Shown: positions 1-9,234 of the stretch, piece by piece | How positions within the stretch are numbered: position 1 is the stretch's first letter | Layout: every line of letters starts with the position of its first letter | Translations under genes and position numbers: made by a program | Virus record (IMG/VR): IMGVR_UViG_3300022668_000017 | Location: 1-41,669 of that record | Direction: 5' to 3' (one strand) | DNA: 41,669 nucleotides | Origin: a virus | The notes under the pieces: generated by a model | The model's input: only the letters and a program-made list of their open reading frames with translations | What the model was told of the DNA's origin: nothing | Database searches by the model: none

Positions 1-99
1 TTTGTATATAAACAAATTTAAGTGGGTATATTTTCATCTTTATTTAAGAGAAACAACATAACAGTAGAGCGTAATAAGTTAGGAGACTTTACTTATGAG
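1..99. repeat. Terminal direct repeat, left copy (circular-contig overlap)
   Basis: Bases 1-99 are identical to 41571-41669. The portal gene would be cut by a linear end here, and its start and promoter read continuously across the join. This is therefore best explained as the k-mer overlap of a circular or circularly permuted assembly rather than a biological terminal repeat. Confidence 0.95.
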
Positions 100-1230
100 A
101 TATCAGAAAAAGCATTCGGAAACGATAAGGATTATTTAGATTGGTCTTTGTCTAACCCTGTGTTAATGACTGTTATTGCTTTACGTGCTAAATTATACTC
201 ACAGATGCAAATAACACACTGTGATAGTAAAGGTGACCCAATAGAGAACAGCGACGTTTTAAAGCTGTTAAAGAACCCTAATTACTTTCAGTCACAACAG
301 GACTTTTTATTTCAGCAAATGTGGTATTTGTCTGCTACTGGTGAAAACTTTACTTATAGTCCTAAGCGATTTACTACAGAATTACCTACTAATTTATACA
401 ATTTAATACCTTCTTGTCTAGACTTTGATAATACACAAGAATTAGATAAGTTCTTGAAGAGTAAAAAAGACGTTAAGGCGTTTACAGACCAGGCTATTAA
501 ATACACTCTAAACAATGAAGAGTTAAATATCAAGATAGCTGATTTAATACCGTTTTATGATTTAGCTAATAACATACAACCTAATAACTGGATGAACAGT
601 CCTAGCCGTGTTGATGGTATCGCTAATGTATTAGAGAATATAGAAGAAAATATTAAAGCTAAGAATGTCAATTTAAAGATGGCACAAAAGTTTTTAGCTT
701 CTAATAAGTCTAGTGCAGAGGGTACTCCAATGATACAACCTCAAGACCGTACAGATATTGAAAGTAAGATAGGTCGTAAAAGCTTATTAGTTACAAATGC
801 TAACGTTGATGTAAAGCATTTAGTTAGTGATATGAAACGTTTGTATTTAGATGAGCAATTAAGCAACGATGCTATGTCAGTATTGTTAGCTTTTGAAATG
901 AATAAAGACGTACTTAACTATTTAGGTACTTCAGGTTCTACTTACGAGAATCAGGAGCAGGGGATTATAAGATTTATACAGAATAGTATTCAGTCAAGTG
1001 CTGATAATACTATGAATAGTTTTAGTGAATCGTTTGGTTTATTTGAGAAAAACGAAATGTTAAAGGCTTCGTTTAATCATTTGCCTGTTATGCAGGTTGT
1101 AATGCTTACAAAGATTGAAACGTTTAAAGCTTATCAAGAAGCGTTAAAAATTAGTATTGAAAGCGGAACGGTTACACAAGCAGAAGCTAAAGAAATGAGC
1201 GATAAGTTACGTAAAGATTTAGGACTATGA
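22..1230 (+). CDS. Portal protein, HK97-type
   Basis: A 402-aa protein at the head of the structural operon, immediately before a prohead protease and capsid gene, which is the canonical place of the portal. The dodecameric portal forms the DNA entry vertex and docks terminase and the head-tail connector. The N-terminal wing (about 20-120, with SNPVLMTVIALRAK), a central stem region and a helical, glutamine-rich C-terminal part (about 280-400) fit phage portals, but I recognise it mainly from context and general pattern. Start choice: an in-frame TAA lies directly before the GTG at 22, so GTG is the most upstream start possible. The next in-frame ATG would remove about 48 residues. The stop overlaps the next small gene by ATGA. 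Confidence 0.88.
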   Translation: MGIFSSLFKRNNITVERNKLGDFTYEISEKAFGNDKDYLDWSLSNPVLMTVIALRAKLYSQMQITHCDSKGDPIENSDVLKLLKNPNYFQSQQDFLFQQMWYLSATGENFTYSPKRFTTELPTNLYNLIPSCLDFDNTQELDKFLKSKKDVKAFTDQAIKYTLNNEELNIKIADLIPFYDLANNIQPNNWMNSPSRVDGIANVLENIEENIKAKNVNLKMAQKFLASNKSSAEGTPMIQPQDRTDIESKIGRKSLLVTNANVDVKHLVSDMKRLYLDEQLSNDAMSVLLAFEMNKDVLNYLGTSGSTYENQEQGIIRFIQNSIQSSADNTMNSFSESFGLFEKNEMLKASFNHLPVMQVVMLTKIETFKAYQEALKISIESGTVTQAEAKEMSDKLRKDLGL

Positions 1231-1346
1231 TAAAAGATAAAATAAAAGAATTACAAGAGAAATTAAATAAAACAGATAACGAAAATATTAAAAGTACTAT
1301 TCAGAATAAAATCACAGTACTTAAAAACAAATATATAAAGAAATGA
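1227..1346 (+). CDS. 39-aa lysine-rich coupled small protein
   Basis: A short ORF fills the gap between portal and protease. Its ATG overlaps the portal stop (ATGA at 1227-1230) and its TGA overlaps the protease start (ATGA at 1343-1346). Such coupling at both ends strongly suggests a translated gene. The product (MIKDKIKELQEKLNKT at its N terminus) is charged, predicted helical and could form a short coiled coil. Function unknown. It may be a small head-assembly factor or simply keep ribosomes moving between the two head genes. Confidence 0.6.
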   Translation: MIKDKIKELQEKLNKTDNENIKSTIQNKITVLKNKYIKK

Positions 1347-2104
1347 ATATATCTGACTTAGTAAAAAATAAAGCACAGCATATAGAATTAAAGAAAGCTG
1401 AATTAAAGACCGTTAAAGGTGGTTTAAGTCAGTTAGTAGCAGATAAGTCTACAGCTATAAAAGGTGTGTTTAAAAACGATGAGAATGAGCTTAAACGTAC
1501 GATAGTTGGTAATACTTACTTATGGATGGATAGTCACGACGATGTACATGCTAAAAGTGTATTTACTAAGTCTATTAAAGAGCGTAAAAGTTCGATATTT
1601 CATTTGCATGACCACGAATACAAATTAGTTGCTAAAGTTGGTGAGCCTATTGATATTTATGAGAATGAAATCTCATGGAAGGAGTTAGGTGTTAACAAGT
1701 CTGGAACTACACAAGCTTTATTCATGGATAGCGATATTAAAAAAGATTATAATCCACAGATATTTAATGCTTATAAGAGCGGTCAAATTAATCAACATTC
1801 AGTAGGAATGCAGTATGTTAAGATTGATTTAGCTGTTAACGATGAAGAGTTTGAAGAAGAGTATAAAGTTTGGCAGGATAATATCGATAGTATTGGAAAC
1901 AAAGAGCACGCAGAATCAAAAGGTTATTTTTGGTTTGTACGTGAAGCAAAGTTAATAGAAATAAGTGCGGTTTTATTAGGTAGTAACGAACTTACACCAA
2001 CAATCGCAGAACAAAAAACAGAAGCCGACACAGATGTCACTACTGATAAACACGAGCCGTCGAATGACACTCACAAAACAATTATTAATCCTAATTTATT
2101 TTAA
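1343..2104 (+). CDS. Prohead maturation protease (HK97 gp4-like, S78 family)
   Basis: A 253-aa protein between portal and major capsid. Prohead proteases of this herpesvirus-assemblin-like fold cleave the capsid N-terminal delta domain and then themselves during maturation. Visible hallmarks are a histidine cluster HLHDHEY (about 87-93) containing the likely catalytic His, the serine motif QHSVGMQY (Ser about 153), and the family signature EISAVLLGSNELTPT near residue 210. The C-terminal 40 residues are polar and probably disordered. The start overlaps the upstream gene by ATGA, and the capsid gene begins 3 nt after the stop. Confidence 0.9.
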   Translation: MNISDLVKNKAQHIELKKAELKTVKGGLSQLVADKSTAIKGVFKNDENELKRTIVGNTYLWMDSHDDVHAKSVFTKSIKERKSSIFHLHDHEYKLVAKVGEPIDIYENEISWKELGVNKSGTTQALFMDSDIKKDYNPQIFNAYKSGQINQHSVGMQYVKIDLAVNDEEFEEEYKVWQDNIDSIGNKEHAESKGYFWFVREAKLIEISAVLLGSNELTPTIAEQKTEADTDVTTDKHEPSNDTHKTIINPNLF

Positions 2105-2107
2105 AAA

Positions 2108-3322
2108 ATGTTTAATTACAAAACAAACAAAGAATTAGCAGAAATGACATCAGAAGAAATCGATGTGTATGCTAAAGAAAAAAGAGCGTTCGAAGACGCA
2201 GAACAAAAAACAGCTATTGAAAAAGCAGTTGAAGAAGCTACTAAAGAGCTGACAAGTAAGGCAGAAAAAGAAGACTTACAAAACAAAGTTAATGACCTTG
2301 CAGATAAGTTAATCGACTTAGAGACAAAAGGACAAGAAAAAGAACCAATGACAATTGTAAAAGCAGTAAAAGAGCAAATTACAGAGATTAAAGACTTAGT
2401 TTCAGGTAAAGGTGCTGACGTAGAATTAAAGGCGACTGTTACACGTGCATCTATTGCAGGTAATACAGCAAGCTACAGACTTAACGACATAGGGCAACTA
2501 GGTGTAAAAAGACGTGCTTTATACGATTACTTTACAAAAATTCCATTAGGTAAAGGAAACCATAACGGAACAATTACCTATGTTGATTGGGATGAAGATA
2601 CTATTGCAAGAGCAGCAGCAGTTGTTGCAGAGGGTGCACAGTTTCCTGAATCTGAAGCAGCTTTTATTGAGCGTTCTAAGAAATTAGTAAAAATTGGTGA
2701 CACTTTACCTGTTACAGAAGAGTTTGGAGAAGATGAAGCTTTAGCAGCGGCGGAACTAGACAACTTCTTACGAGTTAACATGAATACGGTTATCGATAAT
2801 AAAATCGCAGTTGGTGCTGGTGGTGTTTCTGATATCGAAGGTTTATATACAGCAGCTCCTACTTATACAGCGGTTGCAAGTGGTATTCAAGATGCTAACA
2901 TAAAAGATTTAGTGCGTAAAATGAGAACATCTATCGTTAAGACAAGAGGTTCTAAATACAGTCCTAACTTTGTAGCAGCTAACTCTGATACTATAGACCA
3001 ATACATCTTAAAAAAAGATGCTAATAACAACTACATGTTTGACATGAATACAGGTCAAATTGCAGGTTTGGATATCGTAGAAGATAACAACTTAGCGGAT
3101 GGCACTTTAGTTGTTGGAGATGGTCGTTTCGGTAATATTTACGAAATGAGTGGTGTTGTATTATCTGAAGGTCTTGTAAACGACCAATATACAGCAGACA
3201 TGAAAACGATTAAAGCGAGAACAAGATTATTATTCTTAATCAAAGAAGTTGATAAAACAGGTTTCGCAAAATCAACTGATATTTCAGCTGACTTAGCGAC
3301 ATTAGCAACTCCTGAAGTATAA
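2108..3322 (+). CDS. Major capsid protein, HK97 fold with N-terminal delta domain
   Basis: 404 aa. Residues 1 to about 110 are highly charged and predicted coiled coil (runs of EKA/KEE), as in HK97-type delta scaffolding domains that the protease removes. The rest (from about TRASIAGNTASYRL) has the mixed alpha/beta look of the mature shell subunit, with NLADGTLVVGDGRFGNIYE and a C-terminal R-x-R-L-L-F-L-I-K-E segment often seen near the end of these capsid proteins. Its position directly after the protease supports the call. It should be the most abundant virion protein. Confidence 0.92.
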   Translation: MFNYKTNKELAEMTSEEIDVYAKEKRAFEDAEQKTAIEKAVEEATKELTSKAEKEDLQNKVNDLADKLIDLETKGQEKEPMTIVKAVKEQITEIKDLVSGKGADVELKATVTRASIAGNTASYRLNDIGQLGVKRRALYDYFTKIPLGKGNHNGTITYVDWDEDTIARAAAVVAEGAQFPESEAAFIERSKKLVKIGDTLPVTEEFGEDEALAAAELDNFLRVNMNTVIDNKIAVGAGGVSDIEGLYTAAPTYTAVASGIQDANIKDLVRKMRTSIVKTRGSKYSPNFVAANSDTIDQYILKKDANNNYMFDMNTGQIAGLDIVEDNNLADGTLVVGDGRFGNIYEMSGVVLSEGLVNDQYTADMKTIKARTRLLFLIKEVDKTGFAKSTDISADLATLATPEV

Positions 3323-3332
3323 TATTTAATAT

Positions 3333-3971
3333 ATGCCAAATATAACGCAAATAGAAGTATTTAATAAAGCTAACGGTTTAAATATACCGTTAGCTTCTAA
3401 TCAACCAACTACAGTAAGCACGGTTGCAAGTCCTAATACACATAGCGCGCTTGAAACTATGATTACTAAGGTTGAAAAAGACGTACTTATTAATGCTTTA
3501 GGTTTGGATATTTATAATGAGCTTCAAACAGCATTGAACGATTTAGCGAACGCTGATATTAAGTGGCGCGATTTAGTAGATGGTGTTGAATATGATGGCA
3601 AAGTATGGGAGGGATTATCTAACGATTATTCTCTCCTAGCTTATGCTATTTATTACACGTTTATAAATCAAAACACACAGTTTAACACAGCAGTAGGAGT
3701 AGCACAAGTACAATCAGAAAACAGCTCAATAGTAAATCCAGCATATAAGCTTACAAATGCTTTAAATGAATTTATTACTAAGTATCAAAAAGGATTTTTA
3801 AATCATCCTTTAATCACTTATAAAGGAGCAGTGCAATTTATTGATTGGTGTAATTCTGATAAAGAAGTTTATGTTTCTTTATATCGTTTCTTAAATGATA
3901 ATAAAGAGGTTTATGGCTGGGGACTTGATAGTTTTAAGTTCTACGAAACAGAAAACACTTTCGGTATATGA
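3333..3971 (+). CDS. Head-tail connector (gp6-like adaptor) candidate
   Basis: A 212-aa largely helical protein just after the capsid gene, where siphoviruses encode the adaptor ring that binds under the portal. The N-terminal segment KDVLINALGLDIYNEL and the long helical stretches resemble the DUF6712-like connector proteins of Bacteroidota phages. This is a recalled similarity, not a search. It overlaps the next gene by 4 nt (ATGA at 3968-3971), which indicates translational coupling. Confidence 0.65.
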   Translation: MPNITQIEVFNKANGLNIPLASNQPTTVSTVASPNTHSALETMITKVEKDVLINALGLDIYNELQTALNDLANADIKWRDLVDGVEYDGKVWEGLSNDYSLLAYAIYYTFINQNTQFNTAVGVAQVQSENSSIVNPAYKLTNALNEFITKYQKGFLNHPLITYKGAVQFIDWCNSDKEVYVSLYRFLNDNKEVYGWGLDSFKFYETENTFGI

Positions 3972-4480
3972 TAGTTTTTGAAACAAAATTAGCGCAAATA
4001 CTTGACCAATTACCTGATATCACAGATATCAACGGAAACGTGTTTAAACCACGTTTTAATTGGGGGACTCAAGACGTGCTTAATAAGTTTATCGCTTTAC
4101 CTGAAAACATAAGCAAATACCCTTTAATATGGCTTGTAAACGGTGTAGACAGTTTAAACGTAACAAAAGACGTTGCAACACGTAATAATTGCAGATTAAT
4201 TATAGCGAAAAATAGTGATGCTCCAAACGAGTTTAACGATTTTCAGTTTCAAACCGATTATGATATTGTTTTAAATCCATTATTAGAAAATATAATTAAA
4301 GCTTTAGAGCGTAGTGGTGTTAGCAGAATTATAGACGGTGATTATTCAGTCGAAAGGCTACCAAATTACAGTGAAACTACTAACGAAACAAAAACGCTTG
4401 CAATATGGAATGCGATAACTTTTGATTGCTCATTAGAATTACGAGGAGATAGATGTATAAATAATATAAAATTTAATTAA
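3968..4480 (+). CDS. Neck / tail-completion candidate
   Basis: 170 aa, between connector and major tail protein, the usual slot for head-closure or tail-terminator proteins. Features such as YPLIWLV (about 51-57), a central RNNCRLIIAKNSDAPNEFND stretch and the paired WNAITFDCSLELRG strand near the C terminus suggest a small alpha/beta protein of the tail-terminator type. Assignment is from position and size only. Head-closure protein is the alternative. Confidence 0.5.
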   Translation: MIVFETKLAQILDQLPDITDINGNVFKPRFNWGTQDVLNKFIALPENISKYPLIWLVNGVDSLNVTKDVATRNNCRLIIAKNSDAPNEFNDFQFQTDYDIVLNPLLENIIKALERSGVSRIIDGDYSVERLPNYSETTNETKTLAIWNAITFDCSLELRGDRCINNIKFN

Positions 4481-4485
4481 AAAAT

Positions 4486-5424
4486 ATGATTTCAACAAAT
4501 GTAAATAATGTTAACTGCGGAGCGAATGGGTTGATGGGTACAGGATTAAACCACTGTAAATTTGACTTTAACAGAGCGGTTACATTAGAATTCTCTAAAA
4601 GAGGATATAAATATGACGATACTACAGGCGACACGCTTACAGGTATTAGAGAAGCACAACAAAAAGGTGACATTATAATCTTGAATGGAGTTGTAGGTAT
4701 TGCTTTTAACACTGCTGACGACAACATGACAACACGTCAGGGTTCAGGAATTAATAAACTGTCAGGTAAAAATCCAATCGATGTTACTTTCACATTCGAT
4801 AACGGTGTATATTTTGCTAAAGCAGTGCAACAATTAACGTCTTTTGGTCAATATAATTTAGCGATTTACGATTCAGAAGGAAACAAGTTATTTGCAGAAA
4901 CTAAAGCAGAAGAGTTTAAAGGTTTTGCATGTTATCAAGTAAATTCAAGCTCTTACGTGCCGTCTGATGGTGCTGAAGCTTCAATGTTAACTTTGACAAC
5001 TCAATTAAACCGTGAAGAGTGGGATAATAGAATGGCTTGGTTAACGTCTGATAACTTAGATTATACAGCAGAAACTGATTTAGATGGTTATAATGATTTA
5101 ACTATTGATATTATTTCGGCTTCTGATTCTAGTTCTGATTTTGTTTTTGATGTTTACTCAACAGCAGACAACAAAAAAGTAGCGGTTAGCGGTTTAGCTA
5201 AAGAAGATCTAAACTTAGCTATCGACGGAGTAACTGACGTAATTTCAGCGTTAACGCCTGATGCAACTATCGCCGGACGTTATACAGGAACAGCAACAGC
5301 AACGTTGTCAAGTCCTAGCGAAATAACATTAAAGACTTACGATAGTACTTTGGCTACTGATATAATTGATGTAGAAGGTGTATTATACAAATCTAATTCA
5401 GCGACTCATACAGTAACTGTCTAA
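4486..5424 (+). CDS. Major tail (tube) protein candidate
   Basis: 312 aa, rich in Ser/Thr/Asp and predicted mostly beta. It lies between the neck genes and the tail-assembly/tape-measure block and is followed by a strong terminator, as expected for a highly expressed tube subunit. The C-terminal part, from about residue 205 (TIDIISASDSSSDFVFDV to the end), looks like a separate beta-sandwich appendage, possibly Ig-like, as found on many tail tube proteins. Eight codons are shared with no other gene, so the unit is clean. Identification rests on synteny. Confidence 0.7.
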   Translation: MISTNVNNVNCGANGLMGTGLNHCKFDFNRAVTLEFSKRGYKYDDTTGDTLTGIREAQQKGDIIILNGVVGIAFNTADDNMTTRQGSGINKLSGKNPIDVTFTFDNGVYFAKAVQQLTSFGQYNLAIYDSEGNKLFAETKAEEFKGFACYQVNSSSYVPSDGAEASMLTLTTQLNREEWDNRMAWLTSDNLDYTAETDLDGYNDLTIDIISASDSSSDFVFDVYSTADNKKVAVSGLAKEDLNLAIDGVTDVISALTPDATIAGRYTGTATATLSSPSEITLKTYDSTLATDIIDVEGVLYKSNSATHTVTV

Positions 5425-5445
5425 TTAATTAATAATCCTAATTTT

Positions 5446-5478
5446 AAAGGGGTGGGGTTAATCCTATCCCTTTTTTTA
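5446..5478 (+). terminator. Intrinsic terminator after the tail tube gene
   Basis: A G/C-rich stem (AAAGGGGTGG pairing with CCTATCCCTTT, including G-U pairs) with a short loop is followed by seven T residues. It sits between the stop of the tail tube gene and the next start. It probably sets a lower level of transcript for the tail-assembly genes downstream. Confidence 0.85.
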
Positions 5479-5482
5479 TACT

Positions 5483-5911
5483 ATGACTATACACGACTAT
5501 TTACAGAGCGCAAAACGCGCTAAAAACGAGTTACCGAAAGCGGTTGAAACCATAGTAAAAAATAATAAAAAGCAAATATTAGACTTAAACCGTGAAAAGC
5601 AACTTTTTGAAAAGGGTATTGATAGCGATGGAAAATTATTAAAAGCTTACAAACCTATAACGGTAAAGATTAAAAAAGAAAAAGGAGAAGTTTACAACCG
5701 TACTACTTTATTAGATACAGAAAGCTTTTACAATGGCTTTGACTTACTAATTAGAAACGGTGTTATAAGTATATTCTCTAGAGATAGTAAATCAATGGAT
5801 TTAGTAGATAAATACGGAAATATATTCGGATTAATAGAAGACAATCAAATAATAGTTAATAATAAAATAGTACTACCTGAAATATGGACTTTCTTAAAAA
5901 AATATTTATAA
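5483..5911 (+). CDS. Tail completion / tail-assembly protein, possible upstream half of a frameshift pair
   Basis: 142 aa located between tail tube and tape measure genes. The region GIDSDGKLLKAYKPIT (about 46-61), a basic patch and RTTLLDTESFYNGF (about 74-87) resemble tail-completion proteins, in which a variable loop is followed by a Leu-x-Thr-Gly-like turn. The gene end contains A_AAA_AAA (5896-5902), and a -1 shift there would continue into the next ORF. It could therefore alternatively be the short form of a G/GT-like tail chaperone. The two readings cannot be separated from sequence alone. Confidence 0.6.
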   Translation: MTIHDYLQSAKRAKNELPKAVETIVKNNKKQILDLNREKQLFEKGIDSDGKLLKAYKPITVKIKKEKGEVYNRTTLLDTESFYNGFDLLIRNGVISIFSRDSKSMDLVDKYGNIFGLIEDNQIIVNNKIVLPEIWTFLKKYL

Positions 5912-6489
5912 AACAACCTCAAATGTACACGAGTTGCAAAGAAATGCCTTTAGACAACTTTATTAAGTACTTAGATACACAAGATTTAATTTGGTTTTCT
6001 AAGGACGGAAAACGACACGAGGATTTAAACAAGGCAATGATTAACTTTTTTGATGAGTATATTAATCTTACAAACAATCAAAGAGTACGTAACAGGTATG
6101 TAAAAATCGTTAAGATGATGAAAATTGACGTAAAATATATGTCAGTAGGAATCACGCTAAAAGCATTAAAAAACCATAAGTTAAGTAAAAAAGAGTTAGA
6201 CGAAAATATAGCTAATTTACGCAAGTGGGGTTATAAGGTTTACAAAGAAATAGATTTATTTACTCAATTAGATAAAATACAGAACAGACTGCAAAACTTA
6301 CGCACTCAATACGAAATGTTAAAAATAGATATTGAAAGCGATGACCAAGACGAAAAAATAAGTATTGAAAAACAGTTAATACTTGTTTCTAAAGGCTTGG
6401 AACTAGGTTACAAGATAGATAAAAAGACTACAACCGTTTACGAATGGTACGAGTATCAAGAAATATTAAAAGACAAACAAAAAGCATAG
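5884..6489 (+). CDS. Tail-assembly chaperone-like protein, possible -1 frameshift product
   Basis: 201 aa if translated from the ATG at 5884, which overlaps the end of the preceding gene by 28 nt in the -1 frame. An ATG at 5923 (MYTSCKEMPLDNF) just after the upstream stop is a plausible independent start and gives 188 aa. The protein is helical and charged. The segment from MYTSCKEMPLDNFIKYL onwards recalls a conserved protein found directly before tape measure genes in Bacteroidota siphoviruses. It probably chaperones the tape measure during tail assembly. It ends 3 nt before the tape measure start. Confidence 0.6.
   Translation: MDFLKKIFIKQPQMYTSCKEMPLDNFIKYLDTQDLIWFSKDGKRHEDLNKAMINFFDEYINLTNNQRVRNRYVKIVKMMKIDVKYMSVGITLKALKNHKLSKKELDENIANLRKWGYKVYKEIDLFTQLDKIQNRLQNLRTQYEMLKIDIESDDQDEKISIEKQLILVSKGLELGYKIDKKTTTVYEWYEYQEILKDKQKA
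5896..5902 (+). other. Candidate -1 ribosomal frameshift site (A_AAA_AAA)
   Basis: In the frame of the 5483 gene the codons read TTA AAA AAA TAT TTA TAA. The heptamer A_AAA_AAA is in the correct phase for simultaneous -1 slippage, seven bases before the stop codon at 5909-5911. A shift enters the 5884 frame exactly (next codon ATA at 5902) and would give a 335-residue fusion (140 + 195). No clear downstream hairpin was seen. A7 runs also arise by chance in A-rich DNA. Confidence 0.45.
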
Positions 6490-6492
6490 TAC

Positions 6493-9150
6493 ATGAGTAA
6501 TGCAATTGATTTAATAGTACAGGATAAAGCGATTAAAGGCTTAGATGGTTTAATCGTTAAGCTTCAAAAGGCACACGAAGAAATACAGAAAATTAACGCC
6601 AAAGGGATTGACTTCACAAAAACAGGAAGCCCTACAGGTTTAAAGCAAGTTATTACTTTAACAGACGAATATAATAAGCTTGTAAAACAGACTGAAAAAG
6701 CACTAATACAAGAGCAATTAGCACAGACTGAAACTAATAAGTCTTTATTAGAAGCTAGAGCTAGAAAAAACGCTGTTAATAAAGAAACACGCTTACAAAT
6801 CAAGTATGAGCAAGCTTTAGAAGGTGTTTACTCTAAAATGGATGCAAAGTTAAGCATGCTGAATAAAGAGTATAGAGACTTAGCAGTGCGCAAAGAAATT
6901 GGTGTGAAGTTAACTATTGAAGAGGAAAAACGCATGGATTTCCTTATCAAAAAGATAACTAAATACGACGGAGTACTCAAAAAAGTTGACGCACAAGCAG
7001 GTAAAAACCAACGTAATGTAGGTAATTATAAAAGTGCTTTTGATGGTTTAGGGTTTAGTATTACACAGTTAGCGCGTGAAGCTCCAGCATTTGCTAATAG
7101 TATGCAAACTGGATTTATGGCGATTTCGAACAACTTACCTATGTTTTTTGATGAAATATCGAAAACAAAAAAAGAGGTTGCCAACTTACGTGCTGAAGGA
7201 GTTAAAACACAAGGAACACTTGCAAAATTAGCTAAATCGTTTTTTAGCTTACAAGTACTTTTAAGTGTTGGAGTTACGTTATTAACCCTTTATGGCGCTG
7301 ACTTGGTTAAGTGGGCGTCTAGTATGTTTACAGCTTCAGATGCTACTGAAAAGATGAAGGAAAACACTAAGAAGTTAAACAAGGAATCGGCAGAAATATC
7401 AAGTAAAACAATTCCGCAGTTTAAAGCATTAGTTAAAATAGCGCAGGACGTAACAGAAACAGAAAAAAGACGAGCAGACGCAATAAAGGAGTTAAACAAA
7501 ACTTATCCTGACTTTAATGCTAATATATTGTCAGAAAAAAATAATACAGAGTTAGTTAATTCTGCTATTAGTAGTTACATTCTTAAAATAGGGCAAAAAG
7601 CTAAAGCACAAGCTACAATGTCAATGCTACAAGAGAGGTATAACAAGTTGATTATAGAGGAGCAAAAACTAGAGAAAAAACAAAAAAACATACTAGACGC
7701 AGTAAATTCCATAAGAAAAGCAAACAATAAAGAGCTGTTTAAGACATCAGAGGAAGCTATTAAATACGTAAAGAGTATAAACGATGCGGTAAGTGGTAGC
7801 GGTTCGCCTAGGTCAATGAGAGGGGGTTCGTCTCCTATGCAATCCATGTACGATGGTATTAACAAACAATTAAAAACAACTTCTAAAATACAAGAAGAGA
7901 TTAACGCTTTAATGGATGTTTATATTGATAACGTTGATTTAGAAGAAAAGAAAACAACTAAATCAAGTAAAAAGAATGTGAAAAACAAATTAAAAGTAAT
8001 TGAATCACATTTAAAAGAGCGTAACGAAATAGAAAAGCTAATAAAAGCTTATAAAATGTTGCAAGAGCCTTTAATGAAAGGTACTATTGAGTATAAAACA
8101 ATACAAGACCGTATTGATGCTTTAAACGGTACTGCAAAGGCGCAAAACTTATTATTAGATGAGACTTACAATAAAAAGGTTAGAGATGCTGAAGCGGATA
8201 TAAAAAGACGTAAAGAATTAGAAGCTTTACAAAAGGCTACAGAGAAGCATTTAGAATCAACCGCGTTCAGTAAATTAGGTGAGTTCGGCATGGGTAGTTT
8301 ACAAACGTTTTTCGATGGCTCATTTGATAAGTTATTAAAAGGAGCTGATACAACACAAGAAAAGTTTGCGGTTACGTTTAACGCAATAGCTGAAGCAGGA
8401 AAAGAAATGTTTTCTTTACTTAATGGTTTTGGTCAAGAAAACTTTGACGCTGAATTAGACAGAATATCACAAAACGAAGCTATTAGATTGCAATTTGCTA
8501 ACGGTAACGCTGAAGCTGAAGCCGAAATAAGTAGACAAGCAGAAGAAGAGCGTAAAAGAGTACAGAAAAGACAAGCAGAAGCAAATAAAGAAAACGCTTT
8601 ATTTAATATTGCTATTAGCACAGCGCAAGGGGTTGTTAGTGCATTAGCTATGACACCACCAAACCCAATTTTAGCTGGTATTATCGGAGGTATTGGAGCG
8701 GTGCAATTAGCTAAAGTAGCAAGCACTGAAATACCACAATTTAAAGATGGTGTGCGTGACTTTACAGGAGGTATGGCAGTAGTTGGAGACGGTGGAGTTC
8801 AGGAGGTAATCGAAACTAAAAACGGAATATCTTTAACACCTAGCACAGATACGCTTGTAAATCTACCTAAAGGTGCAAACGTTTATAGCAGTAAAGAAGA
8901 GTTTTTTAACGAGAAGCTAAACAAAGTACTTATAAATAACGGTATTAGTCCAATAACAAGAGTAAAAGAACAAAAGCAAATCGATGAGGTTAAACTAGCT
9001 AAATTAATAGGTCGTGAAGTAAAAAAGATACCAAAAGGCAACGCGGTTATTAATTTTGACCAAAAGGGAATAAATTCTTATTGGGATAATGGGATAAGAA
9101 AGAAAAAAATGTTAAATTCGCGTGTTCGCGGTTTAGGAAATAGAACATAA
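6493..9150 (+). CDS. Tape measure protein
   Basis: 885 aa, the longest protein but one, dominated by alpha helix and coiled coil (residues 1-180, 285-400 and 500-780). It has a hydrophobic segment at about 250-275 (LLSVGVTLLTLYGADLV) and a Gly/Ala-rich patch near 750-770 (NPILAGIIGGIGAVQLAKVA). The C-terminal motif IPQFKDGVRDFTGGMAVVGD is typical of the end of tape measure proteins. The protein sets tail length and may help DNA cross the membrane. It follows the chaperone-like gene, as in other siphoviruses. At about 1.5 angstroms per residue, the usual ratio for this family, the tail would be roughly 130 nm long; that is an extrapolation. Confidence 0.92.
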   Translation: MSNAIDLIVQDKAIKGLDGLIVKLQKAHEEIQKINAKGIDFTKTGSPTGLKQVITLTDEYNKLVKQTEKALIQEQLAQTETNKSLLEARARKNAVNKETRLQIKYEQALEGVYSKMDAKLSMLNKEYRDLAVRKEIGVKLTIEEEKRMDFLIKKITKYDGVLKKVDAQAGKNQRNVGNYKSAFDGLGFSITQLAREAPAFANSMQTGFMAISNNLPMFFDEISKTKKEVANLRAEGVKTQGTLAKLAKSFFSLQVLLSVGVTLLTLYGADLVKWASSMFTASDATEKMKENTKKLNKESAEISSKTIPQFKALVKIAQDVTETEKRRADAIKELNKTYPDFNANILSEKNNTELVNSAISSYILKIGQKAKAQATMSMLQERYNKLIIEEQKLEKKQKNILDAVNSIRKANNKELFKTSEEAIKYVKSINDAVSGSGSPRSMRGGSSPMQSMYDGINKQLKTTSKIQEEINALMDVYIDNVDLEEKKTTKSSKKNVKNKLKVIESHLKERNEIEKLIKAYKMLQEPLMKGTIEYKTIQDRIDALNGTAKAQNLLLDETYNKKVRDAEADIKRRKELEALQKATEKHLESTAFSKLGEFGMGSLQTFFDGSFDKLLKGADTTQEKFAVTFNAIAEAGKEMFSLLNGFGQENFDAELDRISQNEAIRLQFANGNAEAEAEISRQAEEERKRVQKRQAEANKENALFNIAISTAQGVVSALAMTPPNPILAGIIGGIGAVQLAKVASTEIPQFKDGVRDFTGGMAVVGDGGVQEVIETKNGISLTPSTDTLVNLPKGANVYSSKEEFFNEKLNKVLINNGISPITRVKEQKQIDEVKLAKLIGREVKKIPKGNAVINFDQKGINSYWDNGIRKKKMLNSRVRGLGNRT

Positions 9151-9153
9151 GAA

Positions 9154-9192
9154 AAACCGCTAACAAAGTCCTCCCTTACTTTTTAGCGGTTT
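9154..9192 (+). terminator. Hairpin after the tape measure gene
   Basis: AAACCGCTAA at 9154-9163 pairs perfectly with TTAGCGGTTT at 9183-9192 around a 19-nt loop. There is only a weak T tract after it. It is probably a partial terminator or transcript-stabilising hairpin between tape measure and tail tip genes. Confidence 0.6.
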
Positions 9193-9234
9193 AAATTAAA
9201 CAATAATTATGAACAAAACAAATATATAAAAAAA

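Noticed and set aside
1-99. Biological direct terminal repeats of a linear genome
   Set aside because: The repeat lies inside the portal gene, and 99 bp is a typical assembly k-mer length; circular overlap is the simpler reading.
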